Positions 30,415 to 38,877 of a stretch of DNA of 64,000 bases are shown piece after piece. The translations under genes were made by a program, and so were the position numbers. The notes under the pieces were generated by a model. The model was given only the letters and a program-made list of their open reading frames with translations, was not told the origin of the DNA and did no database searches. Origin of the DNA: Streptomyces sp. XY006 (GTDB lineage Bacteria; Actinomycetota; Actinomycetes; Streptomycetales; Streptomycetaceae); NCBI RefSeq assembly GCF_002237655.1, contig NZ_NOKT01000007.1, positions 124,001 through 188,000 on the forward strand. The letters are read 5' to 3'. The stretch's first letter is position 1; each line of letters opens with the position of its first letter.

Positions 30415-30812
30415 CGCTTCACCGCCGCGCGGATCCAGTGCATGACCAGCTCACCGGCCGGGACCGGCACCGACACCAGCACTCGCGTGCTCGTCCCGTC
30501 CTCACACAGCTCCGTCGATGCGTGCAGTGTCCACAACTCCACGCCCTCGAACTCCGGGCTCACGTGGATCTCGCCGCCCAACTCCCGCAGCCACTCGCCG
30601 AGGTCGTCCACGTCGGCGACCATCACGTGCACGTGGTCCGGGCGCGGAATCCGCACCGGAGCAGGAAGCCCCGTGCTGTCGATCAGGCAGTCCACGGTGA
30701 AGGCGTTGCGGTTCTGCGCCAGCGCCCGAGACTTCTCGGCGTCCGGCAGCGGAGCCTTGATGAGCGTCATCACGTGGACGCTCGGGCCGGGAAGGGCCGT
30801 AGGATTCGTCAT
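30411..30812 (-). CDS. Hypothetical phage protein
   Basis: The 133-residue protein reads RPDHVHVMVADVDDLGEWLR and LGGEIHVSPEFEGVELWTLH, with tail AGELVMHWIRAAVKR. It is beta-alpha in character. Similar proteins occur in Streptomyces phages and elements. Function unknown. Confidence 0.6.
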   Translation of the reverse strand: MTNPTALPGPSVHVMTLIKAPLPDAEKSRALAQNRNAFTVDCLIDSTGLPAPVRIPRPDHVHVMVADVDDLGEWLRELGGEIHVSPEFEGVELWTLHASTELCEDGTSTRVLVSVPVPAGELVMHWIRAAVKR

Positions 30813-30893
30813 CGATCCACTCCTGTTCTTGGTGCAGTGGGTCTGGGGTCGTCACCGGGTCGCGTCCGGGGCGGCCCCGAGGTCTGTCAGGGG

Positions 30894-31196
30894 TCAGGTG
30901 GTGGCCAGCGCCGGCTTCCGTGCCGCCGGGCGGCGCCGCTGGCGCGGGATGCTGCGGCCGGTACGCGGGTCGCCGGCGGAGCGAACAGCGTGGATCGCGG
31001 CCCGCTGCTCGCGGTCGGTCACGATCCGGCCGCGCTCCCCGTTCCGGCCACACAGCTCCGGCCGGGCGCGCAGCAGCTCACGCAGCCACTTCAGGCCGCA
31101 CTTCAGGACGTAGGCCGTCTCCTGGACGGTCATGTACTCCTGGTTCGGGTCGGCCGGCGGCTGCGGCCGGTGGTACTGGCTCTTGTCCCTGGGCAC
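30894..31196 (-). CDS. AlpA/excisionase-like HTH protein
   Basis: The 100-residue protein holds a HTH_17-type domain at about residues 20-70: EYMTVQETAYVLKCGLKWLR, then GRIVTDREQRAAIHAV as the wing and anchoring helix. A basic C-terminal tail (RSIPRQRRRPAARK) would contact DNA. Such proteins act as excisionases with tyrosine integrases. It is the first gene leftwards of the XRE regulator and the best Xis candidate in the window. Confidence 0.65.
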   Translation of the reverse strand: MPRDKSQYHRPQPPADPNQEYMTVQETAYVLKCGLKWLRELLRARPELCGRNGERGRIVTDREQRAAIHAVRSAGDPRTGRSIPRQRRRPAARKPALATT

Positions 31197-31199
31197 GGG

Positions 31200-31463
31200 T
31201 CATTCCCTTTCGTGTGGTGGGGGTGGGTCCTCGGTGGGGCGAGGAGGCGTGCGCCGGATGCGTGAGTCGGGCACTTGCAGGGCCTCACGGAGACGGCGGT
31301 ACGTCTTGGGTCGCATGTCCTTGCGGGATCCCGTTTCGAGGTGGCTGACGTAGCGGGGGCTGATTCCCGCTTGTCTGGCCAGCTCCTCTTGGGTGAGCCC
31401 CGCTTGCATGCGCTCCTCGCGGATCGCGTCCCCGTCGACCTCGAAGGTCGTCGGTTGGTGCAT
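31200..31463 (-). CDS. XRE-family regulator (leftward)
   Basis: The 87-residue protein has a canonical HTH_3: EERMQAGLTQEELARQAGIS then PRYVSHLETGSRKDMRP. A short proline-rich tail follows, with no peptidase or sensor domain. It heads the leftward early genes and faces the second XRE gene across operator-like repeats, in the position of a Cro or repressor in a lysis-lysogeny switch. Confidence 0.85.
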   Translation of the reverse strand: MHQPTTFEVDGDAIREERMQAGLTQEELARQAGISPRYVSHLETGSRKDMRPKTYRRLREALQVPDSRIRRTPPRPTEDPPPPHERE

Positions 31464-31638
31464 GGGTAGAAGCTAACCCAAGTTGACCCTGGTTGTCTAC
31501 CCTCAGATGACCCTTGTTGGTTCTCGGGGGCCAGCTTGAGGCGCCCGAGCTGACTGATGATGGTTGCCAGATCATGAAAACCGGTCGTTTACCTAGCCGG
31601 AACTGGTTGGAACTGGCTAGCCCTGTCAAACTGTCGAC
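31464..31638. promoter_or_regulatory. Immunity-type divergent operator region
   Basis: Direct repeats TGACCCTKGTTG lie at 31484-31495 and 31508-31519; GGAACTGGTT and GGAACTGGCT are in tandem (31599-31618); CTAGCC (31593-31598) faces GGCTAG (31615-31620). TAGCCCTGTCAA at 31618-31629 places TTGACA on the minus strand just before the rightward gene at 31639 and repeats the 5458-5469 element exactly. Multiple distinct repeats suggest binding by both XRE proteins. Confidence 0.7.
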
Positions 31639-32058
31639 ATGGCTACTCGGGATCTCGGCCGCCTCGCGAAGACCGTGAAGGCGCACCGCCTGCAGCAGTA
31701 CCCGTCGCGCGACGCCGCGGCGGAAGCCGCAGGCATCACCAGGAACACCTGGAAGAGGGTCGAGGAGGGCCAAGAGGTCCGGGAGTCGACCTACGGCAAG
31801 GTCGACAAGGCACTCGGGTGGGCCATCGGCAGCTGCCTCGCCATCGCCGAAGGCGGCGAGCCTGCACTCGGCGCCGAGGGCGGCGACCCGACGGCCGCGG
31901 CGCCGGCGCCACCGCTCAATGCAGACGCCTTGCGGCGCGCGGCCTTCGAGGCAGCGCGGGCAACTCTTCCGTCTGCTCCGATCGGTGACATCGACGCCTT
32001 CAGTGATGAGCTTGTGGAGGTTCTGCGAAGGGCCGGTCAGGTCGCCGACACCTCGTGA
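31639..32058 (+). CDS. XRE-like repressor candidate (rightward)
   Basis: The 139-residue protein begins MATRDLGRLAKTVKAHRLQQ and has an XRE-type HTH, SRDAAAEAAGITRNTWKRVE followed by EGQEVRESTYGKVDKALGW. An Ala/Pro-rich linker (about 88-100) joins a C-terminal helical region (DIDAFSDELVEVLRRAG), probably for dimerisation. It faces away from the lytic genes and towards the integrase, as expected of a lysogeny-maintenance repressor. Confidence 0.75.
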   Translation: MATRDLGRLAKTVKAHRLQQYPSRDAAAEAAGITRNTWKRVEEGQEVRESTYGKVDKALGWAIGSCLAIAEGGEPALGAEGGDPTAAAPAPPLNADALRRAAFEAARATLPSAPIGDIDAFSDELVEVLRRAGQVADTS

Positions 32059-32208
32059 ACTGGGGAGCTTTGCGGTACAACCTTTTCGCCGTAACAGGAT
32101 CGTGACGTTCCGAGGTCGGACAAGTCTCAACAACCCCCTCCCGCTCGCGCGTTCGGCATGTCACGCTATGCATCCACCCGGGGAGGTTTCTCTACATCAG
32201 GGGGACCG

Positions 32209-32406
32209 GTGAGTAATGTCATCAGCCTGGACCTGGGGCCGGGTGTCCTTGCATACCCGACCCAAGTAGCTGGCGAGATGGTGTGTGTCCTGTCCCCACG
32301 GGCCGCCGATGACCGCGCGATTCAGGCGCGCGTAAGGCAGTTCATGAAGGCGCAGGGCCGAGACTGCAGAAGCTGCGGCGGCTGCCCCGTAGGGCAGGCA
32401 TCGTAA
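32209..32406 (+). CDS. Small Cys-containing protein upstream of integrase
   Basis: GTG 32209 after GGGGGA gives a 65-residue protein VSNVISLDLGPGVLAYPTQV... with CRSCGGCPVGQAS at the C-terminus. An upstream ATG at 32158 is possible but lacks a good ribosome site. It is co-directional with the integrase 80 nt downstream. Function unknown. Confidence 0.55.
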   Translation: MSNVISLDLGPGVLAYPTQVAGEMVCVLSPRAADDRAIQARVRQFMKAQGRDCRSCGGCPVGQAS

Positions 32407-32486
32407 GAAGCAGTCACAGAGGAGGCGTCGGCGGCAGGGGTGCCCGCCGCGCTCCCTCACTCACCAATCAACCTGGGGGATGATGT

Positions 32487-33860
32487 ATGCCACACGTCGA
32501 AGTGCGCGGTAACTCCATCCGCGTCAAATGGTGGTCCGGCGAGTACAAGCTCGACGCCGACGGCAAGCCCACCAAGAAGAAGCGATACGAGTCCGCGAGC
32601 GGCCCAGGACCCGGTATCCCATTCAAGGACAAGAGCGAGGCCTATACGTTCGGTCTCGACCGCGAATCCGACGTCCGAAACAACCGGCACCAGCCCCGCA
32701 CGGCAGACATGCCGATGGTCGAATACTGCGACTTGTGGGAGCAGGCCCTCGACCTGCTGACAAACAGCGAGAGGACATACCGCTCCATCCTCAAGTCGGT
32801 CATCAAGCCGTACTGGGCGCAGTGGACAGTCAGTCAGATCACGCCCGTCGACTACGACTCGTTCAAGAAGTACGTCACAAACCGATACTCCGAGAGCTAC
32901 AGGGCCACCATTCTCACGGTGTTCCGCATGCTCATGAACGACGCCATCCTCAAGTACAAGCTCCGCAAGGAGACACCCATCATCGAGTCGCGGCGCCGCG
33001 GCCGGTACCAGAAGAAGCAAACCCGCCGCGTCAAACGCGAACTCCCCATCGAAGCCGTACACCAACTGGCTGTCAACGCGTTCCACGTATGGGGCTACGC
33101 GGGCTGGGTGTACATCTGGACCATCGCCTTCACCGGCATGCGGCCGCCCGGAGAACTCTTCGGGCTGCAACGGGGGTTCACGTCGGTCGAATGGCCGGCG
33201 TCAGATCCCGACCGGGATAGGCGCTCGGAGGCCCAGCAGCGGTACGCAGGAATGCACGCCCTCCGGGTGCAACACCAGCTGTACTACGTAGACGGGAAGC
33301 CGACTCTGGCGGCTCCCAAGTACCAGTCGCAGAGAACCGTTGTGATCCCGCCATTCCTTCATGAGATGCATAGTGCGCTGCTGGCATCGCACGACATGCC
33401 GTGGGCGTTCCTGTCGAAGACCGGCAAGCGCCACTTGCTCGGCGTCGGGTTTCACATGGAGTACTGGTACCCGATTCGCGACGGCCGCTCAGAGAAAAAA
33501 CTGGAGGGCCGGTACGCCCGATTCTCGCGACGCGGGCTGCCGGCGGTGGAAGAGATGGCGGGGGAGGACATTTACCGTCTGCGGCACTGGCACAAGGAGC
33601 TCTTGGACGAGGCCGGTGACATCGCGAGGGTGGCGATCGAGGCGAGGCTGGGGCATGAGCTGCCGGGGGTCGAGGGTGTGTACAGCCGGGTGACGATCGG
33701 GATGGAGACGCGGATCGTCGAGTACCTTCAGCGGGTGTGGGAGAAGCGGGTGCTGGCGCAGGGTCTGTGGGTGCCGCCGTTTCCCACTCGTCTCCCAGAT
33801 GATCTTCCTGGGAGGTCATTTCCGCTGTTCAGCGAGCTGCCAGTGATTGGCCGAGCATGA
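32487..33860 (+). CDS. int: Tyrosine integrase
   Basis: The 457-residue phage integrase has an N-terminal arm-type and core-binding region (to about 175) and a catalytic domain. Box I is AFTGMRPPGEL (Arg219); box II is IYRLRHWHKELLDEAG (Arg366) with Tyr363 where His is usual; box III is ARLGHELPG (His390); the nucleophile is in GVYSRV (Tyr399). A 60-residue insert follows box I. The C-terminal tail past the nucleophile is long, and its last codons lie at the host junction, so the attachment core probably spans the gene's 3' end. Confidence 0.93.
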   Translation: MPHVEVRGNSIRVKWWSGEYKLDADGKPTKKKRYESASGPGPGIPFKDKSEAYTFGLDRESDVRNNRHQPRTADMPMVEYCDLWEQALDLLTNSERTYRSILKSVIKPYWAQWTVSQITPVDYDSFKKYVTNRYSESYRATILTVFRMLMNDAILKYKLRKETPIIESRRRGRYQKKQTRRVKRELPIEAVHQLAVNAFHVWGYAGWVYIWTIAFTGMRPPGELFGLQRGFTSVEWPASDPDRDRRSEAQQRYAGMHALRVQHQLYYVDGKPTLAAPKYQSQRTVVIPPFLHEMHSALLASHDMPWAFLSKTGKRHLLGVGFHMEYWYPIRDGRSEKKLEGRYARFSRRGLPAVEEMAGEDIYRLRHWHKELLDEAGDIARVAIEARLGHELPGVEGVYSRVTIGMETRIVEYLQRVWEKRVLAQGLWVPPFPTRLPDDLPGRSFPLFSELPVIGRA

Positions 33861-34842
33861 ACGTGAACATGACCGTGAGGATGCCGATGATCGCGCCCAC
33901 CGCGATCACGTCCGCCAGACCGCTCAGCCCCACCGCCTTGAACGCCGTCGAGAAGCCGCTCTCCGGGTCGATGTCCTTGTAGTCCTGCATGCCCGTGAGG
34001 ACCAGGCAGGCCGCCACGTACAGCACCATCGAGACGACGAGCGAGTAGATGATCGCCTTCGGCATGTGGCGCTGCGCGTCCTTGGACTCCTCGGCCGCCG
34101 TCGACATGGCGTCGTAGCCGAACACCGCGAAGAACACCGTCGCCGCGCCCGTGAACGCCCCGCCGACCCCGTACGGGAAGAACGGGTCGTAGTTCGCCGT
34201 GTCGATGTGGAACATGCCCACGCCGATCACCAGCAGCACCACCAGGACCTTCAGGATCACCACGACCGTCTCGAAACGGGCCGCGTTCCTGATCCCGAGG
34301 GTCAGCAGATACGCGATCAGCAGGCACAGCAGCGCCGCGAACAGGTCCACCCGGTGCCCGTCGCCCGTGCCCGGCGCGCCCAGCATCCAGGCCGGCAGAT
34401 CGGCGCCCATCTCGCCCACCAGGAAGCTGAAGTAGCCCGAGATGCCGATGGCGACCACCGCCACGATCGCCGTGTACTCCAGCAGCAGGTCCCAGCCGAT
34501 GAACCAGCCGGCCAGCTCGCCCAGCACCGCGTAGCCGTAGGTGTAGGCCGAGCCGGCCTTCGGGATGAGCCCCGCGAACTCCGCGTAGGACAGGGCGGCC
34601 GCGGCGGAGGCGACCCCCGCGATCAGGAACGAGACGAGCACGGCCGGGCCCGCCGTCCCGTTGGCCACCGTGCCGGCCAGCGTGAAGATGCCCGCGCCGA
34701 TGATGCCGCCGACGCCGATGGCGGTCAGCTGCCACAGCCCCAGGGACCGTTCCAGCCGGGTCCCCTCGCCCGCTTCGGTCTCGTCGATCCGCTCGATCGG
34801 TTTGCGGCGGAGAATGCCCTCACCCATCCGGAGCCCGGCCAT
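33829..34842 (-). pseudogene. Cationic amino-acid permease, 3'-truncated by element insertion
   Basis: ATG 34842 follows a good site (AGGTGAG). The protein matches APC/CAT-family permeases: LGLWQLTAIGVGGIIGAGIF, then AGLIPKAGSAYTYGYAVLGE and about nine membrane helices. After MFTFMLG it runs into element DNA and ends QSLAAR, 337 residues in all instead of roughly 490-500, losing the last helices. Transport activity is doubtful. The missing 3' part should lie beyond the element's other end. Confidence 0.88.
33843..33880. other. Element-host junction (candidate att core)
   Basis: Reading leftwards, the permease frame is native through MFTFMLG (codons down to about 33850) and then becomes QSLAAR and stops, so host sequence ends close to 33850. 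The integrase stop is at 33858-33860. The shared core must lie at or just right of this point. Its partner copy lies beyond the left edge of the window, so length and exact bases cannot be fixed. Confidence 0.7.
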
Positions 34843-34951
34843 GCGCCTCACCTCTTCACGAGCGGCAAACGGCTGACAGCGGATCATGATGGCCCAGGCC
34901 CCCGCCCGGCGGAAGACACCACGCAGGGATCGGACGCGGCCGCGCGACGTC

Positions 34952-35413
34952 CTACGGCACCACCGTCACCGGCCACCGCCCGGCCTTCACCAGCCGCACC
35001 GCCACCGACCCGACGATCCGGTGCCCCGCCTGCTCCGACGCGCCGACGACCACGGCGTCCGCCTTGAGTTCGTCGGCCGCCTTCACCAGGCCGTTGTACG
35101 GGTCGCCGCGGAACGTGTGGAACTCCCAGCGGACCTCGAATATGCCCTTGAGCCGCTCCGCCGCCTCCCGGATCTGCGCCACCAGGTCCTCGGCGATCTC
35201 GTCGGTCGTCCCGGCCACCGGCGCCCCCAGCACCGCCCCCGCCGCCAGCACGGGCTGGACGTACACCACCGCGAGCAGCGCGCCCTGCCGCCGGGCCAGC
35301 CCGCCGGCGTAGGCCGCGGCCCGCAGGGAGGAGTCGGAGCCGTCCACCCCGACCACGATCACCTTGGGCCCGTCCGTGCCCCGTTCGAACTGAGGGGAGT
35401 GCTGTTCCGTCAC
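34952..35413 (-). CDS. Universal stress protein (UspA family)
   Basis: The 153-residue single Usp domain has an N-terminal VIVVGVDGSDSSLRAAAYAG and the C-terminal nucleotide loop VVGASEQAGHRIVGSVAVRL then WPVTVVP. The G-x2-G-x9-G(S/T) ATP motif is only partly kept: GASEQAG...GSVA. It is co-directional with, and upstream of, the broken permease; similar pairs of transporter and Usp are common. Confidence 0.88.
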   Translation of the reverse strand: MTEQHSPQFERGTDGPKVIVVGVDGSDSSLRAAAYAGGLARRQGALLAVVYVQPVLAAGAVLGAPVAGTTDEIAEDLVAQIREAAERLKGIFEVRWEFHTFRGDPYNGLVKAADELKADAVVVGASEQAGHRIVGSVAVRLVKAGRWPVTVVP

Positions 35414-35500
35414 GCCGTGAGGCTATCGGAGGCCGCGGGTCCGGCCGCCCGGAGGGAGGTTCGAGGGGCGGGAAGGTGCCGGTGTTCCTAGAGTCGATAC

Positions 35501-38500
35501 ATGAGTGCCATCGCGGACACCGGGGCGGCCGAGAAGGACACCGCGGGCCCGATACGCCCACCCCACCGGACCCATGGGCTCCTGGCCCGGGTCCCCCAGG
35601 GATGCGCGGTGTTCTTCGGCGCTCTCGGACTGCTCTGCGCCCTGCTCGCGCTCATCCCGCCGCTGCGCACCGGGCTGCGCCCCCTGGTCCGCTTCCTGGA
35701 CCTGCTGCTGGTCCCGGTCAGCGCCAACCTCGCCTACGCGGTCTTCCTGTTCCTGCTCGCCGCCGCCACCGGCGCCCGCAAGAAGATCGCCTGGTGGCTG
35801 GTCGTCGTCTACCTGGGCCTGCTGGTCCTCACCGACATTCTCGGCATGGCCGTCGGCGAGTTCGCCGAGTCCGTGCCCTCCTTCGTGGTGTGCGGCCTCG
35901 CCCTGATCCTGCTGATCGTCGCCCGCCGCGAGTTCTACGCCGCCTCCCGACGCGCCGCCGTCCGGCGGGCCCTGGCCGTCCTGGTGGCCGGCCTGGTCGT
36001 GGCGATCCTCGTCGGCTGGGCCCTGGTCGAGGCCTTCCCCGGGACCCTGCCCGCCGGGCAGCGCCTGGCCTGGGCCGCGAACCGCGTCTGCGGCGGACTC
36101 GTCCCCGCCGGCAGCTTCGACGGCCGCCCGCCGCACGCCCTGTTCTTCCTGCTCGGCCTGTTCGGCGCGCTCGCCCTGCTGAACGCTGCCGCCACCCTCT
36201 TCCGCTCCCAGCGCCTGGAAGCCGCCCTCCACGACGACGAGGAGGCCCGCATCCGCGCCCTGCTCGGCCGCTACGGCGACCAGGACTCCCTCGGCTACTT
36301 CGCCACCCGCCGCGACAAGGCCGTCGTCTTCTCACCCAGCGGCAAGGCCGCCGTCGCCTACCGCGTCGAGGCCGGCGTGTGCCTGGCCGGCGGCGACCCG
36401 GTGGGCGACCGGGAGGCCTGGCCGCACGCGATCGCCGCCTGGCAGGACGTGGCCCGCCGCCACGCCTGGGTCCCGGCCGTCATGGGCGCCTCCGAGGAGG
36501 GCGCCCGGGCCTTCGTGCGGGCCGGGCTCGGCGCGCTGCAGCTCGGCGACGAGGCGATCCTGCACGTCCTCGACTTCGACCTCGACGGCCGTGACATGCG
36601 CGTCACCCGCCAGGCCGTCCACCGGGTCCGCCGGCTCGGCGTCACCTGCCGGGTCCGCCGCCACTCCACCCTCACCGAGGACGAGATGCGGCGGATCGTG
36701 GAACGGGCCGACGCCTGGCGCGACACCGAGACCGAACGCGGCTTCTCCATGGCCCTGGACCGCCTCGGCGACCCCGCCGACGGCGACTGCCTCCTCGCCG
36801 AGGCCCTCGACTCCGACGGCCGGCTCCTCGCCATCCAGTCCTTCGTGCCCTGGGGCAGGGACGGCATCTCCCTGGACCTGATGCGCCGTGACCGCAGCGC
36901 CCCCAACGGCGTGATGGAGTTCATGGTCGCCGAACTGTGCGCCGCCGCCCCGAAACTGGGGGTGCGCAAGGTCTCGCTGAACTTCGCCGTGTTCCGCTCC
37001 GTGTTCGAGGAGGGGGCCCGCATCGGCGCGGGACCGGTGCTCCGCCTCTGGCGCCGCCTGCTGCTGTTCTTCTCCAAGTGGTGGCAACTGGAGGCGCTGT
37101 ACCGCTCCAACGCCAAGTACCACCCCGAGTGGTACCCCCGCTTCCTCTGTTACGCGGAGGCCGCCTCCCTCGCCCGGGTCGGCCTCGCCTCCGCCATCGC
37201 CGAGGGCTTCGTCTCCGTACCGTCGATGCGAAAGTTGTGGGGAAACGGGCACCCGAAGGGCGGACAGCGGCCCGCCACCACCGAGGGGCTGCCGTCACTG
37301 GCGGCGCTCGGCCTCGCCGGAGGGGACGGGACCGGGCCCGCCGACCCCCTCGCCGGCCTGCCCGAGCAGGTCCGCGTCCGGCACCGCACCCTCGACCGGC
37401 TGCGCGCCGCCGGCACCGACCCGTACCCGGTGGACATCCCCGCCCGCACCCACACCCTCGCCGAGGTGGAACCGGGCCAGGACGTCACCGTCGCCGGCCG
37501 CGTCATGCTGGTCCGCGACTTCGGCGGCATCGTCTTCGCCGTCCTGCGCGACTGGTCCGGCGACCACCAGCTCGCCCTCACCCGCGACCGCTCCGGCCCC
37601 GCCCTGGACCGCTTCACCGCCGACACCGACATCGGCGACCACATCACCGCCACCGGCCACGCCGGTGTCAGCGACAAGGGCGAACCGACCGTGTTCGTCA
37701 CCTCCTGGCAGCTCACCGGCAAATGCCTGCGCCCGCTGCCCGACAAGCGGCGGGGTCTGGCCGACCCCGAGGCCAAGGTCCGGATGCGCTACCTCGACCT
37801 CGCCGCCAGCCCCGCGGCCCGCGACGTGGTCCGGGCCCGCTCCACCGCCGTCCAGGCCGTGCGCCAGGGCCTGCTGGCCCGCGGCTACCTGGAGGTCGAG
37901 ACGCCGGTGCTCCAGCAGATCCACGGCGGCGCCAACGCCCGGCCCTTCACCACCCACATCAACGCCTACGACCTCGACCTCTATCTGCGCATCGCCCCCG
38001 AGCTGTACCTCAAGCGGCTGTGCGTGGGCGGCCTGGAGAAGGTCTTCGAGATGGGCCGCACCTTCCGCAACGAGGGCACGGACTACAAGCACAACCCCGA
38101 GTTCACCATCCTGGAGGCCTACCAGGCGTACGCCGACTACGACGTGATGCTCGACCTGGTGCGCGAACTGATCCAGGAGGCCGCCACCGCCGCCTTCGGC
38201 AGGCCCGTCGCCCGCAAGGACGGCCAGGAGTACGACATCTCCGGCCCGTGGCCCGTCAAGACCGTCTACGGCGCCGTCGGCGAGGCCCTCGGCGAGGAGA
38301 TCCACCCCGGCACGGACGTCCCCGCCCTCAGGCGCCTGTGCGACGCGGCGGGCGTGCCGTACGTCGCCGACGACGGCCACGGCGACATCGTCCTGGAGAT
38401 GTACGAACGGCTGGTGGAGGAACGCACCGGGCTGCCCACCTTCTACAAGGACTTCCCGACCGACGTCTCCCCGCTCACCCGGCAGCACCGCACCGACCCG

Positions 38501-38788
38501 CGTCTGGCCGAGCGCTGGGACCTCGTCGCCTTCGGCACCGAACTGGGCACCGCCTACTCGGAGCTCACCGACCCCGTCGAGCAGCGCCGCCGCCTCACCG
38601 CCCAGTCGCTGCTCGCCGCCGGGGGAGACCCCGAGGCGATGGAGCTCGACGAGGACTTCCTCGACGCCCTCGAATACGCCATGCCGCCCACCGGCGGCCT
38701 CGGCATCGGCGTCGACCGCCTGGTCATGTTCCTCACCGGGCTGACCATCCGCGAGACCCTGCCCTTCCCCCTGGTGCGCCGGCACTGA
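35501..38788 (+). CDS. lysX: LysX: lysyl-phosphatidylglycerol synthase fused to lysyl-tRNA synthetase
   Basis: The 1095-residue bifunctional protein has an MprF-like membrane region (about residues 27-235), a DUF2156 GNAT-like transferase domain (about 240-575), an anticodon-binding OB fold (from about 657, VTVAGRVMLVRDFGGIVFAV) and a class II LysRS core with motif 2 GRTFRNEGTDYKHNPEF (about 851) and motif 3 GGLGIGVDRLVMFL (about 1067). It charges tRNA-Lys and transfers lysine to phosphatidylglycerol, reducing membrane charge and giving cationic-peptide resistance. Length and order match actinobacterial LysX. Confidence 0.95.
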   Translation: MSAIADTGAAEKDTAGPIRPPHRTHGLLARVPQGCAVFFGALGLLCALLALIPPLRTGLRPLVRFLDLLLVPVSANLAYAVFLFLLAAATGARKKIAWWLVVVYLGLLVLTDILGMAVGEFAESVPSFVVCGLALILLIVARREFYAASRRAAVRRALAVLVAGLVVAILVGWALVEAFPGTLPAGQRLAWAANRVCGGLVPAGSFDGRPPHALFFLLGLFGALALLNAAATLFRSQRLEAALHDDEEARIRALLGRYGDQDSLGYFATRRDKAVVFSPSGKAAVAYRVEAGVCLAGGDPVGDREAWPHAIAAWQDVARRHAWVPAVMGASEEGARAFVRAGLGALQLGDEAILHVLDFDLDGRDMRVTRQAVHRVRRLGVTCRVRRHSTLTEDEMRRIVERADAWRDTETERGFSMALDRLGDPADGDCLLAEALDSDGRLLAIQSFVPWGRDGISLDLMRRDRSAPNGVMEFMVAELCAAAPKLGVRKVSLNFAVFRSVFEEGARIGAGPVLRLWRRLLLFFSKWWQLEALYRSNAKYHPEWYPRFLCYAEAASLARVGLASAIAEGFVSVPSMRKLWGNGHPKGGQRPATTEGLPSLAALGLAGGDGTGPADPLAGLPEQVRVRHRTLDRLRAAGTDPYPVDIPARTHTLAEVEPGQDVTVAGRVMLVRDFGGIVFAVLRDWSGDHQLALTRDRSGPALDRFTADTDIGDHITATGHAGVSDKGEPTVFVTSWQLTGKCLRPLPDKRRGLADPEAKVRMRYLDLAASPAARDVVRARSTAVQAVRQGLLARGYLEVETPVLQQIHGGANARPFTTHINAYDLDLYLRIAPELYLKRLCVGGLEKVFEMGRTFRNEGTDYKHNPEFTILEAYQAYADYDVMLDLVRELIQEAATAAFGRPVARKDGQEYDISGPWPVKTVYGAVGEALGEEIHPGTDVPALRRLCDAAGVPYVADDGHGDIVLEMYERLVEERTGLPTFYKDFPTDVSPLTRQHRTDPRLAERWDLVAFGTELGTAYSELTDPVEQRRRLTAQSLLAAGGDPEAMELDEDFLDALEYAMPPTGGLGIGVDRLVMFLTGLTIRETLPFPLVRRH

Positions 38789-38877
38789 CCCGTTCGCCTG
38801 GGCCGTCCGGGTGAAAGCGTGCCGCCGCACCGGTGTTGCTCAGGTGCGTCGGCCTCCCACCGGGCGACTGATGAGTC

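Larger units (their letters stand above)
1..33860. mobile_element. Integrated phage-like element (right part; left end outside window)
   Basis: A contiguous block of terminase, portal, replication, recombination, regulatory and integrase genes, nearly all on the minus strand, ends at 33860 where the integrase stop overlaps the truncated 3' end of a host permease. Packaging genes at the left edge imply that head, tail and lysis genes continue beyond position 1, so only one end is visible. The block also carries an FtsK/Spd-like module typical of Streptomyces conjugative elements. Temperate-phage ancestry is clear; whether the element is intact cannot be judged from this window. Confidence 0.93.

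Noticed and set aside
35501..38788. LysX read as two separate genes (MprF-like and lysS)
   Set aside because: The frame is continuous for 1095 codons with consistent GC3, and the fused form is the known actinobacterial LysX.
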